64,000 bases of DNA from Streptomyces sp. NBC_01304 (GCF_035975855.1 NZ_CP109055.1:6138001-6202000); one strand, 5' to 3'. Counted from the first letter of the stretch, positions 8,117-17,455 are shown. Program-made: numbers and translations. Notes: generated by a model from the sequence alone, not told the origin.

Positions 8117-10126
8117 GTGGAACAGCTGATCGCCGAGGACCCGGCACACATAGGCCCGTACCGCTTGATCGCCCGTCTCGGCGCGGGCGGCATGGGCCTC
8201 GTCTACCTCGGCCGCTCCGAGGGCGGGCGGACCGTCGCGGTGAAGGTCGTGCAGGCCGAGTTCGCCGCGCAGCCCGACTTCCGCAGGCGGTTCGCACTGG
8301 AGGTGGACGCGGCCCGGCGGGTGGGCGGGGCGTGGACGGCCGCCGTGCTCGACTCCGACACCGAGGCGCGCGTGCCCTGGGTGGCGACGCGGTACGTGCC
8401 CGGCCCGTCCCTGCACGACGTCGTGGCCAAGGACTTCGGGCCGCTGCCCGAGGCGTCCGTACGCTTCCTCGCCGAGGGCCTCGCGCACGCACTGGTCGAC
8501 ATCCATCGGGCCGGGCTGATCCACCGGGACCTCAAGCCGTCCAACGTCCTGGTCACCGTGGACGGCCCGCGCGTCATCGACTTCGGTATCGCCCGCGCCC
8601 TGGAAACCCTCACGGAGGGCCCACTGACCCGCACCGGCGCGGTGATCGGATCCCCGGGCTTCATGTCCCCGGAGCAGGTGCGCGGGCAGCGCCTCACTCC
8701 CGCGTCCGACCTCTTCTGCCTGGGCTCGGTCCTCGCCTTCGCCGCGACCGGACGTTCGCCCTTCGGCACCGTCGACAGCGGACTGCACGCGCTGATGTTC
8801 CGTGTCGCCGAGGAAGAGCCCGACCTCGTCGGCGTACCGGAAGCCCTGCTGCCGCTCGTACGCGAGTGCCTGCGCAAGGACCCGTCCGCCAGGCCCACCC
8901 CGCAGGACCTCGTCACCCGCACCGCCACCGGCACGTCCGCCACCTGGCTCCCGGGCGAAGTGCTCGCCCAACTCGGCCGCAGCTCGGCCCAGTTGCTGGA
9001 CTTCGCCCCGTCGCGACCGCAGCCGCTGCCGGCCACGCCCGCTCCGGCGCCCCTGCAGACTCCTACCGCCACGCCCACATCGCCGAACCCCTACCCGGCC
9101 CACCAGGCGCCTCCACTTCCGGCGCCACCATCGCCCGGGGCCTTCCCGCACTACGCGCCCACCCAAGGCGTCGACGGGGCCGGCCGGCCGCCAACTCCCC
9201 GGCGCCGACGCGCTGTCATCGTCGCCGCGGCTGCCGCCGCGGTCGTGCTCATCGGGGGTGTGCTGGTCGCTCTCAGTCCTTGGAAGGACGGCTCCTCCGG
9301 GGACGGTGACGGTGGCGGCGGGAGCACGGCCAGGCCCGTGCCGGAAGGCTTCGTCGGTAGCTGGGTGGGCGTTCAGGAGACCGACGTTGAGGACAAGGCC
9401 ACAGGGGCCCCGGCGTCGTTGCTCACCCGGCTGACACTCGACAAGGGCGCCCGTGTCGATCAGAAGGCCGAGTACTCCGTGCTGGGCCTCGGCCGCCTGT
9501 GCGTCTACCAGCCCACCCTGACCTCGGCATCCACCGGCAAAGAGCCGGGCGCCACCTCGATCGAGGTGAGCGTGAGTGCCTCCACCTTGAAGCGCGCCGA
9601 GCCGAAGAGTGAGTTCGGGGAATGCGAGAAGCGGCAGCCTGCCATGACTCTCAAGAATCCAGGCGACGGCAAGGCCACCGTGACCGGCGACAACATCAAG
9701 AGCACCTTCGTCAAGGACGGGACTGTCGACCCGAAGGTGAAGGCGCTCGACAAGTTCAACGGACAGTGGGCCTACGATCCATCGGGCGACCCCCAATACG
9801 AGGTGGTCGGGGTGGCGATCGGCCATGGTCCCGGCCCGCGCGGCGTGCAGATCAGTATCCAGCCGGCCGGGACACCGGTGAGGATGTGCCTCTACTTGGC
9901 GCAGGCGTTCACCGTGCTGGAGGTCCGAGCGAGCGAAGAGCCGAAGCACTTGTACGTCACCCCGGGGCAGCTTCAGGCCGGCCCATCCGGCGAGGGCTGC
10001 GCTCAGGACGGCCCGCTCTTCAACATCACCCGAACCAAGAGCAGTAAGGACCTGACCTTCGCCCTGCGCTCCCCGGGCAAGGACGAGCTGCTGGCGACCG
10101 GGAAGCTGACCGGGTCCAACGGATAG
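8117..10126 (+). CDS. Membrane Ser/Thr protein kinase (PknB-like) with extracellular domain
   Basis: This 669-aa receptor-type kinase has its catalytic domain at about residues 14-270, with glycine loop GAGGMG, invariant Lys in VAVKVV, catalytic HRDLKPSN and DFGIAR. A proline-rich linker (about 290-360) leads to a basic stretch (PRRRRA) and one TM helix (about 367-390), then a sensor-like domain of about 270 residues outside the cell. No PASTA repeats are visible, so the ligand is unknown. GTG 8117 is chosen because TAGCTT lies 6 nt upstream with no Shine-Dalgarno. Confidence 0.93.
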   Translation: MEQLIAEDPAHIGPYRLIARLGAGGMGLVYLGRSEGGRTVAVKVVQAEFAAQPDFRRRFALEVDAARRVGGAWTAAVLDSDTEARVPWVATRYVPGPSLHDVVAKDFGPLPEASVRFLAEGLAHALVDIHRAGLIHRDLKPSNVLVTVDGPRVIDFGIARALETLTEGPLTRTGAVIGSPGFMSPEQVRGQRLTPASDLFCLGSVLAFAATGRSPFGTVDSGLHALMFRVAEEEPDLVGVPEALLPLVRECLRKDPSARPTPQDLVTRTATGTSATWLPGEVLAQLGRSSAQLLDFAPSRPQPLPATPAPAPLQTPTATPTSPNPYPAHQAPPLPAPPSPGAFPHYAPTQGVDGAGRPPTPRRRRAVIVAAAAAAVVLIGGVLVALSPWKDGSSGDGDGGGGSTARPVPEGFVGSWVGVQETDVEDKATGAPASLLTRLTLDKGARVDQKAEYSVLGLGRLCVYQPTLTSASTGKEPGATSIEVSVSASTLKRAEPKSEFGECEKRQPAMTLKNPGDGKATVTGDNIKSTFVKDGTVDPKVKALDKFNGQWAYDPSGDPQYEVVGVAIGHGPGPRGVQISIQPAGTPVRMCLYLAQAFTVLEVRASEEPKHLYVTPGQLQAGPSGEGCAQDGPLFNITRTKSSKDLTFALRSPGKDELLATGKLTGSNG

Positions 10127-10192
10127 GGCAACGTCACCGACAACCGGTGCGGGCCCATGGAGATGTCCGGGGGCGGACCGTACTGTGCGGCC

Positions 10193-10852
10193 ATGGCTGA
10201 CACTCACGATCCTGAGCTTCCCGGGCTGCTCCTCCGGACCGAACGAGACGCCCTGATACCGCTGTTGAGGTCCCGGCCCGACGACGACTTCGCGCTCTCG
10301 ACCTGCTGTCCCGGCTGGACCGTGCGCGATGTGCTCGCGCACTGCGGCTCGGCCCTGATGCGCGTCATCGAGAGCCGCTTCGAGGAAGGCGCGTTCTCGC
10401 CCGAGGGCAATGACCGGGACATCGCCGAGCGCGCCTCCTGGTCGAACCAGGAGGTCGTCGACGAGCTGGAGCGGGCGATGGGTGAGGCCGGGCCGGTCAT
10501 CGCCAAGTCCGGTGGGCTGTTCGATGCGGTGGCGCTGGGGGAGTGGATTCACGCGGGGGACGTACGGGAGGCGCTGGGCGAGCCCGGTGCCTATGCCGGG
10601 GAGGGGTTGGCGTACGCCCTCGACCTGTTGGTGCTGACGTCGCAGCAGGGCAATGGCATTCCCGTACACGCGGACCTGGACGGGCGTGACGAGCCGCTGG
10701 TGCTCGGGGTGGCCTCCGGGGAGCGGACTCCGGCCCGGTTCATCGGGGATGCCGCGACCCTGGTCCGGCTGTGCGCCGGGCGGCCGGTGATCGGGGTTCG
10801 GTATGAGCTGGCGGGGGCGAAGGTGGCCGAGCTGAATCTGTTCGGGGGCTAG
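10193..10852 (+). CDS. Maleylpyruvate isomerase / mycothiol-dependent (DinB-like) family protein
   Basis: This 219-aa protein has the helical-bundle pattern of the TIGR03083/MDMPI_N group, with CCPGWTVRDVLAHCG near residue 36. Many such actinobacterial proteins are thought to be mycothiol-dependent enzymes, but the reaction here is unknown. Start 10193 is preferred over the in-frame ATG at 10157 because TACTGT lies 6 nt before it. The stop TAG is part of the CTAG end of a palindromic element, so the last codons may have been set by that insertion. Confidence 0.8.
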   Translation: MADTHDPELPGLLLRTERDALIPLLRSRPDDDFALSTCCPGWTVRDVLAHCGSALMRVIESRFEEGAFSPEGNDRDIAERASWSNQEVVDELERAMGEAGPVIAKSGGLFDAVALGEWIHAGDVREALGEPGAYAGEGLAYALDLLVLTSQQGNGIPVHADLDGRDEPLVLGVASGERTPARFIGDAATLVRLCAGRPVIGVRYELAGAKVAELNLFGG

Positions 10853-11057
10853 GGCCTGTCTTCAAACTCCCGTCTGCCTCGCGACGCCTGGCACGCTCCC
10901 CCAAGCTCTTCGAGCAGGGGGGACCCCCTCTCGCCGCACCGGGCGAAAGCCCGAGTACGCCCGGTACGAGGACTTCCGCCCGGCACGCCGAGAGCACGCA
11001 CCAGACGCCGCAAGGCCGCCCTTCGGGCGACGACGGGAGTTTGAAGACAGGCCCTAG
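10849..11057. mobile_element. MITE-like palindromic element 1 (209 bp, CTAG-bounded)
   Basis: The ends are inverted repeats of about 26 bp: CTAGGGCCTGTCTTCAAACT and six more bases at the left, with the complement at 11032-11057. The core contains a segment (GACGCCTGGCACGC to ACGCACCAGACGCCGC) shared with the next element. It carries no coding capacity. The left CTAG gives the stop codon of the gene ending at 10852, and the right CTAG is shared with element 2. Confidence 0.8.
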
Positions 11058-11249
11058 GGCGTGTCCGGCGGATCTTCGCGGGCCCACGACGCCTGGCACG
11101 CGCCCCCAGCCTCCGGCCGGGGGTGCCCCCGCTCGCCGCACGCCCGAATCACCCAAGTACGTCCAGTACGAGGGCGATCCGGGCGCACGCCGAGAGCACG
11201 CACCAGACGCCGCGGGCTCTTCCGCGAAGATCCGCCGGACACGCCCTAG
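11054..11249. mobile_element. MITE-like palindromic element 2 (196 bp, CTAG-bounded)
   Basis: The ends are inverted repeats of about 28 bp starting CTAGGGCGTGTCCGGCGGAT, with the complement ending at 11249. The core is homologous to element 1, so the two are diverged members of one family placed side by side and sharing one CTAG. The right-hand CTAG supplies the stop codon of the DoxX gene on the minus strand. No transposase is present; mobilisation in trans is inference. Confidence 0.8.
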
Positions 11250-11590
11250 AGGGCCAGTACCAACGAGGCGATCGCCAGGGCGAGATAGGCCCCTGGGAAC
11301 GCGATGTTGTAGAAGACGCGGGCGCGTACGTGAGTGATCAGCGCGCCCACGAAGAAGGCCACGAGGCCGGCCGCCGCGGCGACATCGATGAGCGGCACCC
11401 CGAGCAGACCGAGGAGCAGCCCCGCCGACCCTGCGAGCTTCAGCAGGGCCAGCGGGGTCAGCCAGGACTCGGGCACGCCGACCTTGGCCGAGTTGGCGAG
11501 GACCGCCTCGGTGCGCAGCAGGCTGATGACGGAGTCGTAGACGTTCGCTGCGATGGTGACGGCTGCGACGGCGACGTATGCGGTGAACAT
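11246..11590 (-). CDS. DoxX family membrane protein
   Basis: This 114-aa protein has four hydrophobic helices and the DoxX/DoxD-like pattern (LLRTEAVLANSAKVGVPES, LLKLAGSAGLLLGLL). DoxX proteins are small membrane proteins linked to thiol or redox stress in actinomycetes; the exact role here is unknown. ATG 11590 has GGAG 7 nt upstream, so I reject the upstream extension to 11767. It is divergent from an MFS exporter, and the gap has two CsoR-like operators. Its stop codon lies in the end of palindromic element 2. Confidence 0.82.
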   Translation of the reverse strand: MFTAYVAVAAVTIAANVYDSVISLLRTEAVLANSAKVGVPESWLTPLALLKLAGSAGLLLGLLGVPLIDVAAAAGLVAFFVGALITHVRARVFYNIAFPGAYLALAIASLVLAL

Positions 11591-11750
11591 CGGTTTCTCC
11601 TGAGTGGTAGCTGCGATCCGTGGGTCCGGGCCGTGGGTCCGGGCTGGTGCTTCCACTCGTGCGACGGGTGGGGTGCGGGAAAGGTGACCGCCCCTCCGCC
11701 GACTCCCCCCTCGGACATCTCCCAACTCCCCATCGACATCCCGCTCTTGC

Positions 11751-11812
11751 ATACCCCCTGGGGGCATGCTAGCTTCCCGTCTCGTTCATCCAGCTATACC
11801 CCATAGGGGTAT
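11751..11812. promoter_or_regulatory. Two CsoR-like operators between DoxX and MFS genes
   Basis: ATACCCCCTGGGGGCAT (11751-11767) and ATACCCCATAGGGGTAT (11796-11812) are 17-bp palindromes of the ATACCCC-NNN-GGGGTAT type, 45 bp apart start to start. They match the pattern bound by CsoR/CstR-family repressors and closely resemble sites at the copper locus of this window. No CsoR gene is present here, so the regulator acts from elsewhere. Confidence 0.65.
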
Positions 11813-11846
11813 ATGGCTGAGTCGAGAGGGAAAGGTCGGGGTGGAA

Positions 11847-13277
11847 ATGCCAACCACAAACCCGCGTCGCTGGTGGGCACTGCTCGTGCTCGCCGCCGCG
11901 CAGTTCATGGTGATCATGGATACGAGCATCATCGGAGTGGCCCTGCCGAAGATGCGCGAGGATCTGGGCTTCTCGCAGGGCGAGTTGCAGTGGGTGTTCA
12001 ACGCGTACGTCATCGCGTTCGGCGGGCTGTTGCTGCTCGGTGGGCGACTGTCCGATCTGCTCGGCGCGCGACGGGTGTTCAGCGCCGGGTGGGTCGTCCT
12101 GATCGGGGGGTCTGTTGTTGCGGCCGCCGCGCAGACCGCCTGGGTCGAGGTCGTCGGGCGGGCCGTGCAGGGCGTGGGCGGTGCGCTGATCGCGCCCGCT
12201 GCGATGACCCTGCTGATGATGCTCTTCGCGCACGACCCGAAGGAGCTCGGCAAGGCGATGGCGCTGTACGGTGCCGCGGCGCCGGCCGGCGGTACGGCGG
12301 GCGTGTTCCTCGGGGGCGTCTTCACCGAGTGGCTGAGCTGGCCGTGGATCTTCATCATCTACGTACCGATCGGCGTCGCCACGCTGGCGGCCGTGAAGCT
12401 GCTGCCCGAGGTGGGCCGGCGGGGCGGTTCCGTGGACGTGCTCGGGGCTGCGGCGGTCACGGCGGGGCTCGCGCTCGCTGTGTTCGCGGTGGTGCGGGCG
12501 CCGGAGGTCGGCTGGGGATCGGCGGGTACGGTCCTCCAACTTGTGGGCGCTGCTGGGCTGTTGGGGCTCTTCTTCGTCCTTCAGCGGAGTGTGCGGGAGC
12601 CGTTGATGCCGCTCGGGATCTGGCGGGTGCCGCGGCTCGGGTCGTCGAACCTGGCGATGGCGCTCCTTGGCGCGGCCTGGATTCCGATGTGGTACTTCCT
12701 CAACCTCTACCTGCAGCAGGTGCTGGGATACGGCGCGTTCGCGTCGGGGGCGGCCCTGCTCCCGACGACCGTACTGCTGATGATCTTCATGACCGCCATC
12801 ACGGCCAGGCTGCTGGCCCGCTTCGGCGCCAAGTCGCTGATCGGGGCGGGGTTGTTGGTCCTGGCGCTGGGGTTGGTGTGGCTGTCCGCCGTGGAGCCCA
12901 CCGGGTCGTTCGTGGTGGACGTGCTGCCGGCGTCGCTGGTGGCCGCGCTCGGGATGTCGCTGGCCTACATCCCGGCGATGATGGCCGCGCTTTCAGGGGC
13001 TCCGCAGGAGCAGGCGGGGTTGGCGTCCGGGATCGTGAACACGACCTATCAGGTGGGGTCGGCGTTGGGGCTGGCGGCTTTGACCGCTCTTGCCACCTCG
13101 CGAGGTGCCGGTCAGCTGGGGGACTTGGGCGCGCTGACGGATGGGTTCCGGGCCGCGTTCGTCGGGGCGGCGGGCGTCGCGGCGCTGGGCGGGGTTGTCA
13201 CGTTGCTGGTGATGCGCGGTTCGGGCTCGGGCTCGGGCCGTTCTGCACAGGCTGTGGACGAGGGGGTCCATGTGTAG
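11847..13277 (+). CDS. MFS transporter, DHA2 (EmrB/QacA) drug-efflux family
   Basis: This 476-aa protein has about 14 TM segments and DHA2 marks: MVIMDTSIIGVALPKM in helix 1, GRLSDLLGARR in the loop after helix 2 and motif C-like GGTAGVFLGGVFTEWLSW. Substrate unknown. ATG 11847 is chosen; a GTG two codons upstream is an alternative. Two CsoR-like palindromes lie just upstream, so expression may follow a metal or persulfide signal rather than a drug. A palindrome-rich region without recognisable genes follows. Confidence 0.9.
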   Translation: MPTTNPRRWWALLVLAAAQFMVIMDTSIIGVALPKMREDLGFSQGELQWVFNAYVIAFGGLLLLGGRLSDLLGARRVFSAGWVVLIGGSVVAAAAQTAWVEVVGRAVQGVGGALIAPAAMTLLMMLFAHDPKELGKAMALYGAAAPAGGTAGVFLGGVFTEWLSWPWIFIIYVPIGVATLAAVKLLPEVGRRGGSVDVLGAAAVTAGLALAVFAVVRAPEVGWGSAGTVLQLVGAAGLLGLFFVLQRSVREPLMPLGIWRVPRLGSSNLAMALLGAAWIPMWYFLNLYLQQVLGYGAFASGAALLPTTVLLMIFMTAITARLLARFGAKSLIGAGLLVLALGLVWLSAVEPTGSFVVDVLPASLVAALGMSLAYIPAMMAALSGAPQEQAGLASGIVNTTYQVGSALGLAALTALATSRGAGQLGDLGALTDGFRAAFVGAAGVAALGGVVTLLVMRGSGSGSGRSAQAVDEGVHV

Positions 13278-13344
13278 CCACGGGAACGCGGATCGCTTGG
13301 AGCCACCTCGAAGTGCCCTTTCCATAAGGGTGGTTCGGGGTGGC

Positions 13345-13446
13345 TCAGTGCGTTGGGCGGTAGCGGGGGAACCTGGACGCGTCGCTCATCCACTGGCCCA
13401 GCTGGACCGTGTCGCCGAACTCGTTGCTGCGCGGGGTGGTGCACAC
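13345..13446 (-). other. Possible small ORF or gene remnant (33 aa)
   Basis: From GTG 13446 this frame reads VCTTPRSNEFGDTVQLGQWM and then SDASRFPRYRPTH. The mixed composition looks like real protein, unlike the proline-rich extension upstream of it. It could be a small gene or the end of a decayed one. I recognise no family. It lies in the gap between the MFS gene and the giant inverted repeat. Confidence 0.2.
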
Positions 13447-13584
13447 GGTTCTCGGCTGTTGCTCGTGTCCGCCCTCGCGGGGAGGTGGGGGTGGGGTGGG
13501 GAGCGGGATTCCGGCTAGGTCGTGTGGTGTGAGCTTGGGGCGGGGGCGCGGCGGAGGGGTGGGCGATCGGGGTGGGGGTAGGGG

Positions 13585-15022
13585 CAACTGCTCAACTGCT
13601 CAACTGCCTGATTGCGTGGCTGGTGGGGGTGGGTGGTTGCGCGGACCTCCGTCTGTTTCGTTGCTGGCTGCGGGCGCTCGGTGGCTGGCTTTCCCCAATT
13701 GCTGTCAGTACGGGGCCCGGGGAGGTGGCTGCCGGTGATGGAAGAGGCGGGGGCAGGGCAAAGACAAAGACCGCAGCGAGAGAAAGGGGATGGAGGGGAA
13801 GTGCAGGCCCGGCGGGGGGAGGTGCGGGCTCGGGACGGGGAGTGCGAGCTCAGGAGGGGGAGACGCGAGCCGGTGGGGGGAGGTGCGGGCTCGGGACGGG
13901 GAGGTGCGGGTTCGGTGGGGGAAGCGCTGGCCCGGCGGGGAAGGAAGTGCGGGCTCGGGAGGGGGGACGCGGGCTCGGGACGGGGAAGTGCGGGTCCGAC
14001 GGGGGGAGATGCGGGCCCCGGGACGGAGAAGTGCGGGCCCGGCGGGGGGAAGTGCTGGCTCGGGGCTGGGAGTGCGGGCTCGGGAGGGGGAGACGCGGGC
14101 CCGGGACGGGGAAGTGCGGGTCCGGTGGGGGGAGACGCGGGCTCGGGGCGGGGAAGTGCGGGTCCGGTGGGGGGAGATGCGGGCTCGGGGCGGGGAAGTG
14201 CAGGCCCGGCGGGGGAAGCGCTGGCCCGGGACAGGGGGTGTGAGCTCGGGAGGGGGAGACGTGAGCCCGGGACCGGGAGGCTGGGGCTGGCCGGGCGGAA
14301 GGTGGCGTCGGGGTGCCCGGTTTGCCCGTTAGGTGAGCCCCTTTCCTGCCGCGAGGCGGCGGAGGGCGGGGTCTGGAGGCTTAGTGGGGGGAATGGGGCG
14401 CGAGAGCGTCCCTTTTGTGGTGGTTCTGTTGCCCGTTTTCCCCCACTAGGCCCCCAGCCTGCCCTCCGAGCCCCCAGCCGCCCCCAAGTCCTCGCCCGTC
14501 CCCTTTCCTCGCCCGCCCTTCGGGCCCTCGCCCGCCCTCCGAGCCCCCGCCCACCCCCACCGGACCCGCACTTCCCCGTCCCGAGCCCGTATCTCCCCGT
14601 CCCGGGCCAGCGCCTCCCCCACCAGGCCCGCACTATCCCGTCCCGAGCCCGCATCCCCCCACCGGGCTCGCGTCTCCCCCCTCCCGGGCTCGCACTCCCA
14701 GCCCCGGGCCAGCACTTCCCCCACCGGGCCCGCACTTCCCCGTCCCAAGCCCGCACCTCCCCCCGCCGGGCCCGCACTTCCCCTCCAGCCCCCTCCCCCT
14801 CCCCCCTCCATCCCCTTCTCTCGCTGCGGTCTTTTGTCTTTTGTCTTTGCTCTTCCCCCACCTCTTCCATCACCGGCAACTTTCCTCCTGGGCCCCGTAC
14901 TGACATCAGTTGGGGAAAGCCAGCCACCGAACACCCGCAGCCGACAACGAAACAGACGGAGGTCCGCGCAACCACCCACCCACCCCAGCCACGCAATCAG
15001 GCAGTTGAGCAGTTGAGCAGTT
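13585..15022. repeat. Giant imperfect inverted repeat (about 1.44 kb), no recognisable gene
   Basis: The left arm begins with CAACTGCT-CAACTGCT-CAACTGCC (13585) and the right arm ends with its complement (to 15022). Over about 215 bp at each outer end the arms pair closely: for example GCGCGGACCTCCGTCTGTTT at left matches the complement near 14955 at right, as does CAGTACGGGGCCC. Further in, each arm holds a G-rich (left) or C-rich (right) tandem array of units of about 21 nt, with about 23 units at left and about 11 at right. The central 250 bp is non-repetitive. Long open frames exist in several phases only because the unit length is near 21 nt. Confidence 0.85.
13801..14285 (+). repeat. 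Tandem array of about 23 G-rich units of about 21 nt
   Basis: The unit consensus is GTGCGGGCYCGGGACGGGGAA, slightly more than 20 nt, with lengths of 19-23 nt. Units alternate between GTGCGGG and CGCGGG starts, suggesting growth by duplication of pairs. Every unit has three or four G-runs, so G-quadruplexes are possible on the plus strand. The complementary array of the right arm runs from about 14555 to 14790. Confidence 0.8.
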
Positions 15023-15112
15023 ACCTCAGGCCTCAGGCCTCAGGCCTCAAGGCGCGGCTTCGCCAGGGGCCTCGGACGAGAGCGCCTCGGACGAAAACGC
15101 CGCAGACGAAAA

Positions 15113-15147
15113 CGCTGGACGGGCTGACCAAGTCAGCCCGTCCAGCG
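15113..15147 (-). terminator. Rho-independent-like terminator of copA
   Basis: A perfect 16-bp stem (15113-15128 with 15132-15147) has a 3-nt loop. On the minus strand it is followed by GTTTTCGTC. It lies 31 bp after the stop of the copper ATPase gene. The stem core, GGACGGGCTGA, is related to the centre of the family P palindromes. Confidence 0.7.
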
Positions 15148-15178
15148 CTTGAGAGCTTTCGGTAGAACCTCCGGAGAG

Positions 15179-17455
15179 CTACGCCGCCTTGAACCCCCGC
15201 AGCCGCAGCGAGTTCGCCACCACGAAGACCGACGAGAACGCCATCGCCGCCCCCGCGATCATCGGGTTCAACAGCCCCGCCGCCGCCAGCGGAATCGCCG
15301 CCACGTTGTAGGCGAAGGCCCAGAACAGGTTCGACTTGATCGTGCCCAGCGTCTTCCGCGAGAGCCGGATCGCGTCCGCGGCGGACCTCAAGTCACCGCG
15401 TACGAGCGTCAGATCGCCCGCCTCGATCGCCGCATCCGTACCCGTACCCATGGCCAACCCCAGGTCAGCCTGTGCCAGCGCCGCCGCGTCGTTGACGCCG
15501 TCGCCGACCATCGCGACCGACTTGCCCTCCGACTGGAGCCGCTTGACCACGTCGACCTTGTCCTCGGGCATGACCTCCGCGATCACGTGCTCCGGGGCGA
15601 TCCCCACCTCCGCGGCGACCGACTCGGCAACCGCCTGGTTGTCGCCGGTGAGGAGGATCGGGGTCAGGCCCAGCGCGCGCAGGCGCCGGATGGCCTCCGG
15701 GCTCGTCTCCTTCACCGCGTCCGCGACCTCGAGGACCGCGCGGGCCTCGCCGTCCCAGGCCACCGCGATGGCCGTACGGCCGGCGGCTTCGGCGGAGGCC
15801 TTGGCGCGCTCCAGCTCCACGGGGAGCGTGATCGCCCACTCGGCGAGCAGCTTCTCGCGGCCGACCAGGACCGCGTGGCCCTCGACGACGCCCTGGACGC
15901 CGAGGCCGGCGACGTTGGTGAAGTCCTCCGGGGTGGGCAGCGCACCGATCTGCTGAACAGCGCCCGCGGCGACCGCCTGGGCGATGGGGTGCTCCGAGGC
16001 GTGCTCCAACGCGCCTGCCAGGCGCAGGACTTCGGACTCCGGAACACCCTCAGCGGTGTGCGTGGCGAGCAGAGCCATGCGGCCCGTCGTCACCGTGCCG
16101 GTCTTGTCGAGGACGATCGTGTCGACCTTGCGGGTCGTCTCCAGGACCTCCGGGCCCTTGATCAGGATGCCGAGTTGGGCGCCGCGCCCGGTGCCGACCA
16201 TGAGCGCGGTCGGAGTGGCGAGGCCCAGGGCGCAGGGGCAGGCGATGATCAGGACGGCGACCGCGGCGGTGAAGGCGGCGGTCAGTCCGGAGCCGTTGCC
16301 GAGCCAGAAGCCGAGGGTGGCGAGGGCGAGGCCGATCACGACCGGGACGAAGACGCCGGAGATCTTGTCGGCGAGCCGCTGGGCCGCCGCCTTGCCGTTC
16401 TGCGCGTCCTCAACGAGCTTGGCCATCCTGGCCAGTTGGGTGTCGGCACCGACCCGGGTGGCCTCGACGACCAGGCGGCCGCCCGCGTTCAGGGTCGCGC
16501 CGGTCACCGCGTCGCCGACCGCGACCTCCACCGGTACCGACTCCCCGGTCAGCATCGACGCGTCCACGGCCGAGGAGCCCTCGACCACCAGGCCGTCCGT
16601 GGCGATCTTCTCGCCGGGCCGGACCAGGAAGCGGTCGCCGACCTTCAACTCGGCGGTGGGGATGGTCTCTTCGCCGCCGTCCGCGCGGATGACCGTGACG
16701 TCCTTCGCGCCGAGCTGCAGCAGCGCCTTGAGCGCCGCGCCCGCCTTCCGCTTCGAGCGGGCCTCGAAGTAGCGGCCCGCCAGGATGAAGGCCGTCACAC
16801 CGGCTGCCGCTTCGAGGTAGATGTTCCCCGCGCCGTCCGTGCGGGCGATGGTCAGCTCGAAGGGGTGTGTCATGCCGGGCGTGCCCGCCGTGCCGAAGAA
16901 CAGCGCCCACAGCGACCAGAGGAAGGCCGCCGACGTACCGACCGAGATCAGTGTGTCCATCGTCGCCGCGCCGTGCTTGGCGTTCGTCCAGGCGGCCCGG
17001 TGGAAGGGCCAGGCGGCGTACGTCACCACGGGCGCGGCGAGGGTCAGTGACAGCCACTGCCAGTACTCGAACTGCAGCGCCGGGATCATCGCCATGGCGA
17101 TCACCGGGACGGCGAGCGCGACGGCCGCGGTCAGGCGCTGGCGCAGGGGGCGCAGTTCGTCCGCGGCCGCCTGCTCCTCCTGTTCCGCCGTCGGTACGTC
17201 GCCGGGGCCGGCCGCTGTTCTCGGCGGTTCCGGCTCCTTCGCCGTGTAGCCGGTCGCCTCGACCGTGGCGATCAGGTCCTGGACCGCGATGTCCTCACGG
17301 AAGCTGACCTTCGCCTTCTCGGTGGCGTAGTTGACGGTCGCCTCGACGCCCTCCATGCGGTTGAGCTTCTTCTCGATGCGGGCGGCGCAGGAGGCGCAGG
17401 TCATGCCGCCGATGGCGAGCTCGACGCTGGCCGCTTCCCGGGTCGGGGTGGACAT
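15179..17455 (-). CDS. copA: Copper-exporting P1B-type ATPase CopA
   Basis: This 758-aa enzyme uses ATP to export Cu(I). An N-terminal heavy-metal domain carries GMTCASC (Cys20, Cys23). About eight TM segments follow, with the ion-binding CPC in [16 protein letters not shown] near residue 408, phosphorylation motif DKTGT near 449 and hinge GDGVND near 652. TGES of the actuator domain is also present. ATG 17455 has GAGGAG 7 nt upstream, so I reject the longer open frame. The divergent promoter region has CsoR-type operators, consistent with copper induction. Confidence 0.95.
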   Translation of the reverse strand: MSTPTREAASVELAIGGMTCASCAARIEKKLNRMEGVEATVNYATEKAKVSFREDIAVQDLIATVEATGYTAKEPEPPRTAAGPGDVPTAEQEEQAAADELRPLRQRLTAAVALAVPVIAMAMIPALQFEYWQWLSLTLAAPVVTYAAWPFHRAAWTNAKHGAATMDTLISVGTSAAFLWSLWALFFGTAGTPGMTHPFELTIARTDGAGNIYLEAAAGVTAFILAGRYFEARSKRKAGAALKALLQLGAKDVTVIRADGGEETIPTAELKVGDRFLVRPGEKIATDGLVVEGSSAVDASMLTGESVPVEVAVGDAVTGATLNAGGRLVVEATRVGADTQLARMAKLVEDAQNGKAAAQRLADKISGVFVPVVIGLALATLGFWLGNGSGLTAAFTAAVAVLIIACPCALGLATPTALMVGTGRGAQLGILIKGPEVLETTRKVDTIVLDKTGTVTTGRMALLATHTAEGVPESEVLRLAGALEHASEHPIAQAVAAGAVQQIGALPTPEDFTNVAGLGVQGVVEGHAVLVGREKLLAEWAITLPVELERAKASAEAAGRTAIAVAWDGEARAVLEVADAVKETSPEAIRRLRALGLTPILLTGDNQAVAESVAAEVGIAPEHVIAEVMPEDKVDVVKRLQSEGKSVAMVGDGVNDAAALAQADLGLAMGTGTDAAIEAGDLTLVRGDLRSAADAIRLSRKTLGTIKSNLFWAFAYNVAAIPLAAAGLLNPMIAGAAMAFSSVFVVANSLRLRGFKAA

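Noticed and set aside
8051..10669. 872-aa leftward open frame opposite the kinase
   Set aside because: It is antisense to a clear Ser/Thr kinase and has composition typical of a high-GC shadow frame.
13801..14285. CRISPR array
   Set aside because: Units are contiguous with no unique spacers, vary in length and sequence, and no cas genes are near.
13612..15165. Very long open frames (517, 493 and 223 aa) in several phases over the palindromic region
   Set aside because: They overlap in many frames on both strands and encode only Gly/Arg/Pro repeats produced by units of about 21 nt. No start signals or family resemblance are seen.
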